Numbered from the stretch's first letter, positions 1 through 9,570 are shown. The stretch: 64,000 bases of DNA from Clostridiales bacterium (GCA_017451265.1 JAFSPU010000008.1:62001-126000); one strand, 5' to 3'. The notes: generated by a model from the letters alone, not told the origin. Translations and numbers: made by a program.

Positions 1-132
1 AAGAGCGTTAAAACGCTCCTCCTGGGAAATTACGTAATTATAGCCGACATAAACTCCGAGGATCGCGAAAGCAACGACCAACAGGAGTACAACAAGAATA
101 TTAAAAACAATTTTAAGCTTCTTTGACAGCAT
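1..132 (-). CDS. N-terminus of a membrane-anchored protein (partial, runs off the window)
   Basis: An open frame of 44 codons starts with ATG at 132 and continues past the window edge. It overlaps the end of typA by 20 bases, so it is probably co-transcribed and translationally coupled. The start reads [10 protein letters not shown], a positively charged cytoplasmic tip, followed by one strongly hydrophobic segment at about residues 8-30, then a polar stretch (SQEERFNAL). This is the pattern of a single-pass protein with an external C-terminal part. The family cannot be told from 44 residues; endolytic transglycosylases and LCP-type wall enzymes begin like this, but that is only a possibility. 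Confidence 0.6.
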   Translation of the reverse strand, partial: MLSKKLKIVFNILVVLLLVVAFAILGVYVGYNYVISQEERFNAL

Positions 133-1963
133 CTTTCTTCTTAGCTTCGGCCTTGAGACGCTGGTCGGTATTGAGTATCTTCTTTCTCAGTCTGATACTC
201 TTGGGAGTTACTTCGCAAAGCTCATCGTCTTCTACGAATTCGAGACACTGCTCAAGGCTGAAATTAAGAGGAGGTGTGAGACGCATAGCATCATCACTTC
301 CGGCAGCACGCATGTTGGTAACGTGCTTCTTCTTACAAACATTTACGGTGATATCCTCGGGCTTCGGGTTAATGCCGACGATCATACCTTCGTAAACATC
401 CGTGCCGGCACCTATGAGAAGGTTTCCTCTGTCCTGTGCGTTATAAAGACCGTAGGTCATCGCCGTACCGCTCTCGAACGCTACAAGGACTCCATGTGAA
501 CGTGTCGCGATCTGTCCCGCAACCGGCTCATAGCCGCTGATTATGGAGTTCATTATACCATTGCCCTTAGTGTCGGTCAAAAACTCAGTACGGTATCCGA
601 TAAGTCCTCTTGAGGGGATATTGAACTCAAGTCTTGTGTATCCCTTTGAAGGAGGAAGCATGTTTCTCATCTCTGCCTTACGGCTTCCGAGCTTCTCGAT
701 TACGGCACCTACGAACTCCTCGGGAACGTCGATAACGAGGTCCTCGTAAGGCTCGCAAAGAACGCCGTCGATCTCCTTCATGATAACCTTGGGCTTACTT
801 ACCTGAAGCTCGTAACCCTGTCTTCTCATCTCCTCGATGAGAATGGAAAGATGGAGCTCTCCTCTTCCCTTTACGATGAAGGACTCAGTGGTATCTGTCT
901 CTTCAACTCTCATGGAAACGTTAGTCTCGATCTCCTTGAAGAGTCTGTCTCTTAAGTGACGGCTTGTAACGAACTTTCCTTCCTGACCTGCGAAGGGGGA
1001 GTCGTTTACGGAGAATGTCATTGCAATGGTAGGCTCATCGATCTTAACGAACGGGAGAGCCTCAGGTGTGGAAGAGTCGCACAGTGTATCACCGATACCG
1101 ATATCAGGGATACCTGCAACGCAGACGATCTCACCGATGGAAGCCTCTGTAACTTCCTGTCTGCCGAGACCGGAGAAGCGCAGGAGCTTAACGATCCTTG
1201 CGTTTCTCTTACCTTCCTGCTCGATGTTAACTACGCAAACATTCTCGCCCTGCTTAACAGTACCTCTCTCAACTCTTCCGATGGCGATTCTGCCGATATA
1301 AGGATCGGAGTCGATGTTGGAAACGAGCAGCTGCATGGGAGCCTCGGGATCACCCTGAGGGCAGGGTGTATTCTCGATGATGGTGTCGAGAACGGGGCAG
1401 AAATCAGTAGCTCTGCCTTCTGTGTAATCCTTAAGATCGAAGCATGCTACGCCGACCTTACCGGATGAATATACGATCGGGAAGTCGAGCTGGTCCTCAT
1501 CAGCGCCAAGCTCGATGAAGAGGTCGAGAACCATGTCTACGACCTGCAAAGGTCTTGCATCAGGTCTGTCGATCTTATTGATGCAGACGATAGGACGAAG
1601 TCCGAGCTCGAGAGCCTTATGAAGAACGAATCTTGTCTGGGGCATAGGGCCGTCGAAAGCATCTACTACGAGCAGAACTGCGTCGACCATCTTCAGTACA
1701 CGCTCAACCTCACCTCCGAAGTCTGCGTGTCCGGGAGTATCAACAACGTTGATTCTGATTCCCTTGTAATCGATAGCTGTGTTCTTGGCAAGGATAGTGA
1801 TTCCTCTCTCCCTTTCAAGATCGTTGCTGTCCATTACCTGCTCTACGATCTGCTCATTCTCGCGGTAGATACCTGCCTGCTTGAGCATGGAATCGACGAT
1901 AGTAGTCTTACCGTGGTCAACGTGTGCGATGATGGCGATGTTCCTTAAATTCTCGATCTTCAT
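113..1963 (-). CDS. typA: Translational GTPase TypA/BipA
   Basis: A ribosome-binding GTPase of the EF-G/LepA group, needed for ribosome assembly and stress or cold adaptation. The 616 residues match the usual length. The G domain is intact: AHVDHGKTT near residue 13 (P-loop), RERGITI (switch I), VDTPGHADF (G3) and NKIDRP (G4). EF-Tu-like domain II, two alpha/beta domains and the BipA-specific C-terminal part follow. ATG at 1963 has an ACGGAG site 8 bases upstream. It lies 97 bases downstream of der, so two ribosome-related GTPases are neighbours. Identification is certain from the motifs. Confidence 0.97.
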   Translation of the reverse strand: MKIENLRNIAIIAHVDHGKTTIVDSMLKQAGIYRENEQIVEQVMDSNDLERERGITILAKNTAIDYKGIRINVVDTPGHADFGGEVERVLKMVDAVLLVVDAFDGPMPQTRFVLHKALELGLRPIVCINKIDRPDARPLQVVDMVLDLFIELGADEDQLDFPIVYSSGKVGVACFDLKDYTEGRATDFCPVLDTIIENTPCPQGDPEAPMQLLVSNIDSDPYIGRIAIGRVERGTVKQGENVCVVNIEQEGKRNARIVKLLRFSGLGRQEVTEASIGEIVCVAGIPDIGIGDTLCDSSTPEALPFVKIDEPTIAMTFSVNDSPFAGQEGKFVTSRHLRDRLFKEIETNVSMRVEETDTTESFIVKGRGELHLSILIEEMRRQGYELQVSKPKVIMKEIDGVLCEPYEDLVIDVPEEFVGAVIEKLGSRKAEMRNMLPPSKGYTRLEFNIPSRGLIGYRTEFLTDTKGNGIMNSIISGYEPVAGQIATRSHGVLVAFESGTAMTYGLYNAQDRGNLLIGAGTDVYEGMIVGINPKPEDITVNVCKKKHVTNMRAAGSDDAMRLTPPLNFSLEQCLEFVEDDELCEVTPKSIRLRKKILNTDQRLKAEAKKKDAVKEA

Positions 1964-2060
1964 ACGTGATACTCCGTTAATAATATAAAATACGATTTTT
2001 TGCCTTTATTATTTAACTACTCGGAGCGGGGAATACATACCCGACTACTTGCACAAATAT

Positions 2061-3395
2061 TTAAGTCTGTTCGCCCTTCTTATTACGCATTAATATCTTA
2101 ATCGGCGTTCCCTCGAAACCGAAGTTACGTCTTATCTGATTCTCGATATATCTCTCATATGAGAAGTGGGACAGTTCCGTATCGTTTACGAACAGTGCAA
2201 ACGTAGGAGGCTTAACGGCTACCTGTGTTCCGTAGTAGATCTTAAGGTGCTTACCCTTATCCTGAGGTGTAGGTACCATTGCGACGGCTTCCGTGAGCAT
2301 ATCGTTAAACACACCCGTGGACAGTCTCTTCTCGGAGGACTCGTTGGCCTTTACGATAGCTTCCCAAAGCTTATCGACGCGCTGACCGGTCTTGGCGGAG
2401 ATGAAGATTACGGGCGCGTAGTCCATGAAGGAAAACCTGTCCTTTACCATCTTCGTCATGGCCTCGAGTGTACCCGTCTCCTTGTCGATCAGGTCCCACT
2501 TGTTGATGACGATGATCGAAGCCTTGCCGCTGTCATGAGCGACGCCTGCAACTCTCGTATCCTGCTCAGTAATACCTACGGAAGCATCGATCATGATGAC
2601 GCACACATCAGCCTTATCTACAGCTGAAAGCGCACGCACCATGGAGTACTTCTCCACGGAATCCTCGATGCGGCTCTTCTTCCTCATACCCGCAGTATCA
2701 ACGAGCACGAAGCTTCCGAACTTGTTGTCTATCATTACGTCGATCGCGTCTCTCGTCGTACCTGCGATATCAGATACGATACTTCTGTCGGAGCCGCTCA
2801 TCTTATTCGTGAGTGAAGACTTGCCGGCATTAGGTCTTCCGATAAGAGCCACTCTGATCCTGCCCTCATCCTCATCACCCTCACCGGGAGCCGGGAAGTA
2901 TTCGAAGATCTTATCAAGCAGATCTCCGATACCTAATCTGTGTGCAGCTGAAATAGGAATGATATCGGAATCTCCGAGTCCCAGGTTATAGAACTCGTAC
3001 ATCTCGGCAGGAGGCTCTCCTACCTTATCCGACTTATTGACGGCAACCACCACGGGCTTGCCGGACTTTCTTAACATGGAAGCGATATCCTTATCGGCCG
3101 CGGTCATACCGGACTTAAGGTCTACCATGAATACGATTACATCTGCCGTGGCAATGGCAACCTCGGCCTGCGCCCTCATCCCCTGAAGGATAACATCGTC
3201 ACCTGCAGGCTCGATACCGCCCGTATCGATGATAACGAACTCGCGCTCACGCCAGGTTGCGGTAGCATAAATACGGTCCCTGGTTACGCCGGGGGTATCA
3301 TGCACTATCGATATACGCTCACCGTAGAGCGTGTTAAAAAGCGAAGACTTTCCTACATTAGGACGTCCGACTATGGCTACGGTAGGTTTACTCAT
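2061..3395 (-). CDS. der: Ribosome biogenesis GTPase Der (EngA)
   Basis: A double GTPase required for maturation of the 50S subunit. Two G domains stand in tandem: GRPNVGKSS near residue 10 and GRPNAGKSS near residue 186, each with its own DTAGM/DTGGI and NKxD motifs (NKSDKV, NKWDLI). A C-terminal KH-like domain binds rRNA. The length of 444 residues is normal. ATG at 3395 follows a GGAGAAG site. A 327-base stretch with an unusual palindrome array lies directly upstream, between der and rpmF. Confidence 0.97.
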   Translation of the reverse strand: MSKPTVAIVGRPNVGKSSLFNTLYGERISIVHDTPGVTRDRIYATATWREREFVIIDTGGIEPAGDDVILQGMRAQAEVAIATADVIVFMVDLKSGMTAADKDIASMLRKSGKPVVVAVNKSDKVGEPPAEMYEFYNLGLGDSDIIPISAAHRLGIGDLLDKIFEYFPAPGEGDEDEGRIRVALIGRPNAGKSSLTNKMSGSDRSIVSDIAGTTRDAIDVMIDNKFGSFVLVDTAGMRKKSRIEDSVEKYSMVRALSAVDKADVCVIMIDASVGITEQDTRVAGVAHDSGKASIIVINKWDLIDKETGTLEAMTKMVKDRFSFMDYAPVIFISAKTGQRVDKLWEAIVKANESSEKRLSTGVFNDMLTEAVAMVPTPQDKGKHLKIYYGTQVAVKPPTFALFVNDTELSHFSYERYIENQIRRNFGFEGTPIKILMRNKKGEQT

Positions 3396-3432
3396 GGGGC
3401 TTCTCCTATTCAGTACACATTTATGACCTCTT

Positions 3433-3626
3433 AACGTACCAAAAGTCAGTTTTTGCCTTTTTGGTACGTCATTTGAACCGTTTTAACGTACTAAACCCGC
3501 ATTTTTGAAGATTTGGTACGTTAATTTCCCTCATTTTGTGTACCAAAATCGAGTTTTTCGTATTTTAGTACGTTTTTCGAGCTGTTTTAACGTACCAAAA
3601 GTCTGTTTTTGAAGATTTGGTACGTT
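3433..3626. repeat. Array of four GTACCAAA/TTTGGTAC palindromes, about 52-base period
   Basis: Four imperfect palindromes of about 37 bases follow one another: 3433-3469, 3485-3522, 3539-3575 and 3589-3626. Each has a left arm like AACGTACCAAAA, a middle containing GTTTTTG or ATTTTTG, and a right arm like TTTGGTACGTT. Spacers are about 13-16 bases of less conserved sequence. Units 2 and 4 share the segment TTTTTGAAGATTTGGTACG exactly. There is no open frame across them. They lie upstream of der and downstream of the rpmF terminator. They could be RNA hairpins, protein-binding sites or a REP-like element; the sequence does not decide which. Confidence 0.85.
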
Positions 3627-3654
3627 TCCCATCTGGCCGCAAGGAACTGGATGG

Positions 3655-3698
3655 TCAAAACAAAAATAAAGGCGGTGTTAAGTTTATCAACACCGCCT
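3655..3698 (-). terminator. Rho-independent terminator of rpmF
   Basis: On the minus strand the stem GGCGGTGTT/AACACCGCC (3671-3697) with a 9-base loop is followed by TTTATTTTTGTTTTG. It lies 25 bases beyond the rpmF stop codon. Confidence 0.9.
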
Positions 3699-3722
3699 GG
3701 TTTCTGTTAGCTTAAGGAAGAA

Positions 3723-3908
3723 TTACTCTTCTTCGCCTACTGTAATAACAGCCTTACCGTCAAGATATCCGCAGTTCTTGCAAACTGTGCGGCGAAGCAT
3801 CTTCTGATGACACTGCGGGCACTCTACAAAACCCGGTACAGAAAGCTTCCACAGGCTTCTGTGACGTGATGTCCTTGCCTTGGACCATTTTCTCTTAGGA
3901 TGTGCCAT
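3723..3908 (-). CDS. rpmF: 50S ribosomal protein L32, zinc-binding form
   Basis: A small large-subunit protein of 61 residues. It begins MAHPKRKWSKARTSRHRS, the usual L32 start, and carries the four-cysteine zinc knuckle CPQCHQ...CKNC near residues 35-48, so it is the C+ zinc-requiring paralogue. A strong GGAGG site lies 9 bases before the ATG, and a terminator follows the gene. The 124-base gap to the codB stop suggests separate or read-through expression; no clear promoter was picked out there. Confidence 0.97.
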   Translation of the reverse strand: MAHPKRKWSKARTSRHRSLWKLSVPGFVECPQCHQKMLRRTVCKNCGYLDGKAVITVGEEE

Positions 3909-4032
3909 ATATTTTCACCTCCATCTTAAAGGTATTAGTTGTTCTTTCAAACGTGCTTGACGATTATACATTGGAATTTTGCACTTTGCAAGCATTATTT
4001 TTCCCTTGTTTAAAGCACCCTCAAAAAGACCT

Positions 4033-5277
4033 TCAAATCGTACCACGCCTTCTATTAGAAGTAAAACAGAAAATAAGCAGATAGCACACACATGTTGCCG
4101 CCAGAGAATTCAGCGAAGCTATGCCCTTATTTACGAAGACACCGGCAGCCGTTCCTGCCGCCAGGCTGAATGCGCTTGTGAAATTAATTGAAGAATCCGG
4201 TTTTTCTTCATCCGCAAGGTAACGCTTACGGTTAAAGAAATAGTCGATCATTATAACCGCACCTATAGGCGGAAGCATGATGTTAAGAACGCTGAGCCAG
4301 TGAAGGAAGTTATCGTAGACCCAGACAGACGCGAGCGTTCCGACCACACCTGCGACGATGACCAGCGGACGCTTAGGGCGCCTCGTGATATTGCCCAGCC
4401 CCAGTGCGCATGAATAAAGTGTGTTGTCATTGGTAGTCCAGATGTTCGCCCCGAGCACCAGCAGAGCCTGCACAGTAAGCCCCTGAGCGATCATGACATA
4501 AAAGATGTCCTCCTTGCCCGTGAAGGCACCTCCGACAGCACCGAAGATAAACATCATGCTGTTTCCGATAAAGAATGCTATTACTGTCGCGGCTACTGCC
4601 TTCCTGTTCCCCTTCGAGAACCTCGCAAAATTAGGAGTAGTAGTGCCGCCGCTTATAAACGAGCCTACGACAAGGCCGATACCCTCCACCAGGGTCAGCT
4701 GATTGATACGGTCTCCGAAGACGCCGTAAAGGCCCCCGCCCTCATTAAGGGCTTTAGCCACGGTATAAAACCCGAGCACAACTATCATGGGAACAGAAAC
4801 ATAACTTACGATCTCCATGCCCTTGATACCGAAGTACGCCGACGATGTCATACAGACCCCCGCGAAGACGATAAGTATCCACCTGTTGCAGCCTATCACG
4901 TCAGCAGCTGCGGTGCCGAACATTGCGACGCCGACACCGAACCAGCCTATCTGGGTTACAGCGATTATTGCCGAAGGAAGAAGGCTGCCGGTCCTGCCGA
5001 ACGCGCGGCGTGCGAGAAGGTCAAAAGACAGTCCCGTAAGCGAACCTATATAAGCAAGCATGCCGGTATAAGCCGCAAGGATAATGCCTCCGAGAAGAAC
5101 GGATAAACAGAAAGTCTTCAGGTCAAGCGAAGTTCCGAGCTTCGCACCGACAGACATGCTTGAAGAAAAGATCGTGAATCCGAGCATGACAAAAAGCATC
5201 GAGAAGAAGCCTTTCCTCGCGGATAAGGGAACTTTTTCGAAAGTATAGTCTCGGTCTTTATTCTTTGGGGTTGACAT
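4033..5277 (-). CDS. codB: Cytosine permease CodB (NCS1 family)
   Basis: A proton- or sodium-coupled cytosine importer with about 12 membrane segments in 414 residues. Similarity to E. coli CodB, recalled by motif, is clear: PLSARKGFFSMLFVMLGFT at the N-terminus, QIGWFGVGVAMFG, VGSFISGGTTTPNFARF and LGANIWTTNDNTLYS. The start codon lies inside the preceding phosphoesterase gene (20-base overlap), which indicates coupled translation. No cytosine deaminase gene is in the window, so the imported base would have to be used by a gene elsewhere. The first gene of the unit carries a nucleoside-binding-type domain, consistent with a nucleobase theme. Confidence 0.92.
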   Translation of the reverse strand: MSTPKNKDRDYTFEKVPLSARKGFFSMLFVMLGFTIFSSSMSVGAKLGTSLDLKTFCLSVLLGGIILAAYTGMLAYIGSLTGLSFDLLARRAFGRTGSLLPSAIIAVTQIGWFGVGVAMFGTAAADVIGCNRWILIVFAGVCMTSSAYFGIKGMEIVSYVSVPMIVVLGFYTVAKALNEGGGLYGVFGDRINQLTLVEGIGLVVGSFISGGTTTPNFARFSKGNRKAVAATVIAFFIGNSMMFIFGAVGGAFTGKEDIFYVMIAQGLTVQALLVLGANIWTTNDNTLYSCALGLGNITRRPKRPLVIVAGVVGTLASVWVYDNFLHWLSVLNIMLPPIGAVIMIDYFFNRKRYLADEEKPDSSINFTSAFSLAAGTAAGVFVNKGIASLNSLAATCVCYLLIFCFTSNRRRGTI

Positions 5278-5863
5278 CGATGATCTGGAAACCGCAGGCG
5301 TTGATGATCTTGGTCCCTGACGGGTGATCGTATTCCTTCTTTATCCTTCCGTAGTTCATGTGCACGTGGCCGTGAACCATGTACTTCGGATGACAGCGGT
5401 TCATGATGTCATTGAATACATCGAAGCCTCTGTGAGGAAGATCCTCAAGGTCTCCGTAACCCTTGGCGGGTGAATGAGTAACAAGGACGTCTATTCCGCC
5501 TCTGAGTTTTATCCTCGGCAGAAGGCGGAGCTCACGCAGCTTCATCTCCCTCTCCGTATACATATTTCTTCCGTTCGGATTATAACGGTATGAGCCGCCG
5601 AGGCCCATGAACTTAACTCCCTTGTAGTTATAGATGCGGTCCTCTATGCAGATGGCTCCCAGCGGCGGATCAGCGATCTGTCCGTCGTCATGATTGCCGC
5701 GCACATAGATCATCGGCACATTGACCATCGTTATAAGGAAGTCTATATAATCCGATCTTAGATCGCCGCAGCCGACTATGAGTTCAACACCTTCGACGCG
5801 CTTCTTATCGAAGTGGTCATACAAAAGCTTATCTTCAACATCGGCTACGACTAAGATCTTCAT
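5258..5863 (-). CDS. Calcineurin-like metallophosphoesterase
   Basis: A 201-residue single-domain enzyme of the binuclear metallophosphoesterase superfamily. Visible metal ligands in order: D-x-E replacing D-x-H in VVADVEDK near residue 8, GCGD, RGNHDD near residue 57, VTHSP and GHVH near residue 166. The DVE at the first motif is a departure from the common D-x-H. The substrate cannot be inferred from the sequence; relatives cleave phosphodiesters or phosphoproteins. It overlaps its upstream neighbour by four bases (ATGA) and the downstream permease by 20, so all three are one transcription unit. A cytosolic location is expected, as there is no signal or membrane segment. Confidence 0.85.
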   Translation of the reverse strand: MKILVVADVEDKLLYDHFDKKRVEGVELIVGCGDLRSDYIDFLITMVNVPMIYVRGNHDDGQIADPPLGAICIEDRIYNYKGVKFMGLGGSYRYNPNGRNMYTEREMKLRELRLLPRIKLRGGIDVLVTHSPAKGYGDLEDLPHRGFDVFNDIMNRCHPKYMVHGHVHMNYGRIKKEYDHPSGTKIINACGFQIIDVNPKE

Positions 5864-7842
5864 GTCTCGCTCTTCTCAACCTTCTCTGTCTTCTCAGCAG
5901 GCATAAACGGCATTCCGTTAGCCAATACGGTCTTGCGAGCGGACTCAGTCAACTCATCCAGTGACGGTATTGAACCGACTACATTATCGCACAACCAGTT
6001 CATATTAATAATCTGTTCGTTGCTTAATCTCGGGCTCAATGCATCCTGCACCACACCGGTCTGCGAACGAAGCTCACCCTCGAACGGATTGATGACATCG
6101 GATGTCAGTCCCTTACGCATTATGGAGACAAGCTTCAGCGTCTCATACGGAACCGTATCAAACTGATATATATCGATAACGCCGGATGTCATACCCCACC
6201 AGTAGTTGATGGCACTGTCCTTGGCATCCGCGACCTCTGCATCCCAGGCATCGTTCAGGATAGTCTGTACGATCAGCTCATAATACTTACCCCAGTTCCA
6301 CAGAGGGAATGCGATGTTGGTGATCGTACCGTCCTCACCTATGGTATACAGACCGTACTCGTTATCTGCATTCTTAGGCTTGATCAGGTCAGGTCCGGAT
6401 ACGATGCTGAAGTGGTTGTCACGGACATATTCACGCCAGTACTCCTCCTTCAGGCAGGACCATGTCAGATGTATCTTTACTTCCGGATCAACCATGGAGG
6501 CGCCGATGGCGAATGCATTGATGTTAGCGATATTACCGCATATAGGATAAGTGGATACATAACCTATACGGTGATCCTTGGACATCGTGGCCGCGATCAT
6601 TCCGAGAAGGAACTTGGCCTCATACATACGTCCGTAATAAGTTCTTACGGCGCCGTGTGAAAGATGTACGGAGCAGTTAAGGAACTTGATCTTGGGATAC
6701 TTTACTGCAGCCTTAAGCGCAAACTCCATCTGTACGGGAGAAGTGGTGATAATGAGATCGGCACCGTCTTCAGCCGCAGCCTCTACAGACTCCTCGAACT
6801 CCTCTTCCGTATCCTTGCAGTCACACGCGAGCGTCTTAACTACTCCGGGGAATACTTCCTCGAGGTCCTTACGGCCCTCTTCATGTCCGTGGATCCAGCG
6901 GGACTTGGTGGCATCGCCGTCATAAAGGAAGAGGACCTTGAGCGGGTTCTGCTCGGTATAAGTCTTCTTCATGATGTTATCGATGATCGGGATCGCATTC
7001 TTCTTCTGAAGCTGAGGCTCCTCCGAGAAAACGATCTGATTACCGTTAGCTCTGATTCTTATCTCTTTCCAGATAAGGCTCAGGTTCTTCTTAATCTCAT
7101 CCTGTACCGGGATCTTAAGACTCTCATACTTGTACATATCCAGATATACAAGGAAAGCATCACCGGGTGTGATGGACGAATATGCCTTACCGCCCGTCGC
7201 CATATAAACCTGCGAGAATGCCGTAAAGGCAGAACGAAGATCCATTATGGAATCTTCATCCCAGGGCTCCTCCAGATCCTTACCTGCGATAGTCGCAAGT
7301 TTCTGATATGAACCCTCTTCAGTAAAGGTTATGCTGTACAGATTTGTACACTTAAAGAACTTAAGGAATTCGTTATAGATCCTTACTTCCTTATCGTCTT
7401 CATCAGCCTGGGGCGGCATTATGCGCGTAACAGTCGCGAGCATGACCGACTGCCCCAGATAACGCATTACGGATACTCTCTTGTTACCCTCGAGAACATA
7501 GAATTTACCCATGAACTCGATGACCTTGATGGCATCACTGATGCCGTGCTCGGTCTGATACTCCATAAGGCTTATCCACTTCGTACCGAACTCAGTATCA
7601 GGTGCAAGAAGGGGCATAAAATTACGGGCAAAACTATCCTGACGTCCCGTCGTAACCGTTCCTACTATGAGGGAGATCGGGATGTTAAAAGTGCCCACGG
7701 GGATCTCATTAAGAGTAGTCCTCTTCTCGAGCATGTGATCAAGAGCCGGAAGATAAGGATAATGACCTTCACTCAAGGCCTTGTTATATTCCTTGGTTCC
7801 GAGTTTTCTAGCTTTTACGTATTCTTCCTGTGCTGTTGCCAT
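5860..7842 (-). CDS. Cytosolic ParB-like / PnrA-type (BMP family) nucleoside-binding fusion protein
   Basis: 660 residues, no signal peptide and no lipobox. The N-terminal third contains YVLEGNKRVSVMRYLG near residues 111-127, which resembles the GxxR box of ParB/Srx-fold proteins. From about residue 297 (LKVLFLYDG) to about 600 it resembles the BMP/PnrA family, whose known members are exported lipoproteins that bind purine nucleosides; recognisable parts are HEEGRKDLEE, GADLIITTS, YYGRMYEAKFLLGMIA, IGYVSTYP and YWWGMTSGV. Here the binding domain must act inside the cell. It opens the unit with a phosphoesterase and CodB. The ATG follows an extended -10 box by 6 bases without a ribosome binding site. 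A sensor of nucleosides is an inference. Confidence 0.72.
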   Translation of the reverse strand: MATAQEEYVKARKLGTKEYNKALSEGHYPYLPALDHMLEKRTTLNEIPVGTFNIPISLIVGTVTTGRQDSFARNFMPLLAPDTEFGTKWISLMEYQTEHGISDAIKVIEFMGKFYVLEGNKRVSVMRYLGQSVMLATVTRIMPPQADEDDKEVRIYNEFLKFFKCTNLYSITFTEEGSYQKLATIAGKDLEEPWDEDSIMDLRSAFTAFSQVYMATGGKAYSSITPGDAFLVYLDMYKYESLKIPVQDEIKKNLSLIWKEIRIRANGNQIVFSEEPQLQKKNAIPIIDNIMKKTYTEQNPLKVLFLYDGDATKSRWIHGHEEGRKDLEEVFPGVVKTLACDCKDTEEEFEESVEAAAEDGADLIITTSPVQMEFALKAAVKYPKIKFLNCSVHLSHGAVRTYYGRMYEAKFLLGMIAATMSKDHRIGYVSTYPICGNIANINAFAIGASMVDPEVKIHLTWSCLKEEYWREYVRDNHFSIVSGPDLIKPKNADNEYGLYTIGEDGTITNIAFPLWNWGKYYELIVQTILNDAWDAEVADAKDSAINYWWGMTSGVIDIYQFDTVPYETLKLVSIMRKGLTSDVINPFEGELRSQTGVVQDALSPRLSNEQIINMNWLCDNVVGSIPSLDELTESARKTVLANGMPFMPAEKTEKVEKSET

Positions 7843-7848
7843 ACGCTT

Positions 7849-7857
7849 ATTTTAACA
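7849..7857 (-). promoter_or_regulatory. Extended -10 promoter, apparent leaderless start
   Basis: Minus strand TGTTAAAAT, then six bases AAGCGT, then the ATG at 7842. No Shine-Dalgarno sequence lies between, so the mRNA probably begins at or near the start codon. No good -35 hexamer is visible. Confidence 0.6.
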
Positions 7858-7988
7858 CGAACCCGGGGGACGACACCCCTTCGCAAGATGTTACTAAAGT
7901 CCAAAAATACACGTGCCACTCACATAAATCTTGTGATGACGCACTATCATCCTTGAGCATCAGATCACCGAGCACATAGACCTCATCA

Positions 7989-9569
7989 TCAACTAAGCTC
8001 GCTTACCATCTCCGCGTAACTATATGTAGTATTAGGAGTGCTTAATAATGTGTCGCCCCACAAACCGTTATAGTCCGATTCTTCTGAGTACCACGGAGCA
8101 ATCGAGATACATGTGTCGACTGTACTCGAGAACGCCTCTCCTGCAGCATCAAACTCACTCTCGTCGATTTCTTCGCCGCTGTGGTAATAGGTATACTCAT
8201 ACTCCTCGGGATCGAAGCTTATAAGCTCATCTTCCCTTCTGTAATTCTCAGTGAACACGAGACTGTCACCCTCTACAACATACACAGAATAATCGCAGAA
8301 ATAGAACTCGAGGTCGCCGCCTTCGAGGTAGAACACAAGCGTGCCGTCATCCTGCAGTGCGATGTCGAGGAACAATCCTGAAGCCGCATAAGTAACGGCG
8401 TTCTTGAAGTAGAACATCTCGACAGCTTGGCCTGCTGCAGCATCGTAAGTGAACACGCGCATGGAAGCATATGTGTACTCTCCGTCATAGGGTGCAACAC
8501 CGTTCTCGGAGTCTGCGTTATACCAGATAAAGAGCTCCTCCTGGCCGTCTCCCGTTATATCGCAGTAAGAACATGTCGGGAAAGACTGTGAAGAAGAATT
8601 CTCGATATACATCATGTCGTCCTCGTAAACCGAAAGCACTCCGAGGTAAGCCTGCTCCGCAGTAGCGCCTGCGAAAGCAGAACCGAAGTCAACTCCGTAT
8701 CTGCCCATGTAATCATCGAGGTACAGGTACTCGCCCTGCGCGAAAACGCTACCGGGGATTCCGTTCCAGTCTCTGCTAAAGATATCTCTTACAGTGTAGT
8801 CACTGTAAGACACTCTGCCTGAGTACGGCATAACGGGAGCCACGATACGGTTGATGTACTCCGTCTGTGCCGCATAGAAATCATCTGTAGCAACCTGCGA
8901 GCCGTTATGTGTCGCGGACTCGGGAACACAGTCGTCACTTCTGTCAGGCATCGACTCGTATCCTTCCCATCTGTCAGCGATCGTGTATACGCCGCCTGCG
9001 TAAGGAGCGGTATAAGACTCGAACCACAACTCGTATTCACCGCCGCTTCCCACTTCGTTGGCAAGTACGATACTGCCGTCATCAAGAAGCACGACATCGC
9101 CCGATAAGCCCCAGCTTCCGAGTTCATCATCAACCGGAATATCGAGCACGGCAGAAGCTGTTCCGCGCGAACTGTCGTAATCGTAGATCGCAAGATTCAG
9201 AATGTACGGTTCAGCCACGTACTTGAAGATAAGTTCGAGCTCACCGTCGAAGTCTATATCCATAAGATTAATCGAAGGGCATCTCCATGTATGGAAGTCA
9301 TTCTCGAATGCTGCGATCGCATCATAGTGCGATGCGAGCACATCCGTGTATGCGAGGACAGCGTCAGCACTCAGATCTGTAGTGTCAGGAATAACAACAG
9401 TCTCCGAAGGCTCAGTCTCTTCTGTCGAAGGTCTCGTAAAACCCGGACGGTCATCGTCGTCATCATCGCGGTCGCGCTGAGGCTTCTTACCGGAAGATGC
9501 ACATGCACTCATCAGTACAGATGCAGCCAGAGTTAATGCCAATACCGAATTAATCTTAGACTTCTTCAT
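7989..9569 (-). CDS. Exported acidic lipoprotein with calcium-loop-like repeats
   Basis: 526 residues with an N-terminal signal ending in the lipobox LMSACASS (Cys near residue 23), followed by an Asp/Glu/Thr-rich linker (RDRDDDDDDRPGF). The body contains short acidic loops, MDIDFDGELEL near residue 102 and CDITGDGQEEL, of the D-x-D-x-DG type found in FG-GAP-like and dockerin-like calcium loops. It is the likely paralogue of the next gene upstream, which has the same layout; the two are one base apart. Probably anchored to the outer face of the membrane. The function is unknown. It is the last gene of the run that starts at the cyclophilin. Confidence 0.75.
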   Translation of the reverse strand: MKKSKINSVLALTLAASVLMSACASSGKKPQRDRDDDDDDRPGFTRPSTEETEPSETVVIPDTTDLSADAVLAYTDVLASHYDAIAAFENDFHTWRCPSINLMDIDFDGELELIFKYVAEPYILNLAIYDYDSSRGTASAVLDIPVDDELGSWGLSGDVVLLDDGSIVLANEVGSGGEYELWFESYTAPYAGGVYTIADRWEGYESMPDRSDDCVPESATHNGSQVATDDFYAAQTEYINRIVAPVMPYSGRVSYSDYTVRDIFSRDWNGIPGSVFAQGEYLYLDDYMGRYGVDFGSAFAGATAEQAYLGVLSVYEDDMMYIENSSSQSFPTCSYCDITGDGQEELFIWYNADSENGVAPYDGEYTYASMRVFTYDAAAGQAVEMFYFKNAVTYAASGLFLDIALQDDGTLVFYLEGGDLEFYFCDYSVYVVEGDSLVFTENYRREDELISFDPEEYEYTYYHSGEEIDESEFDAAGEAFSSTVDTCISIAPWYSEESDYNGLWGDTLLSTPNTTYSYAEMVSELS

Positions 9570-9570
9570 A

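Noticed and set aside
3433-3626. CRISPR array
   Set aside because: Repeats are palindromic with divergent arms, spacers are only 13-16 bases, and no cas genes are in the window.
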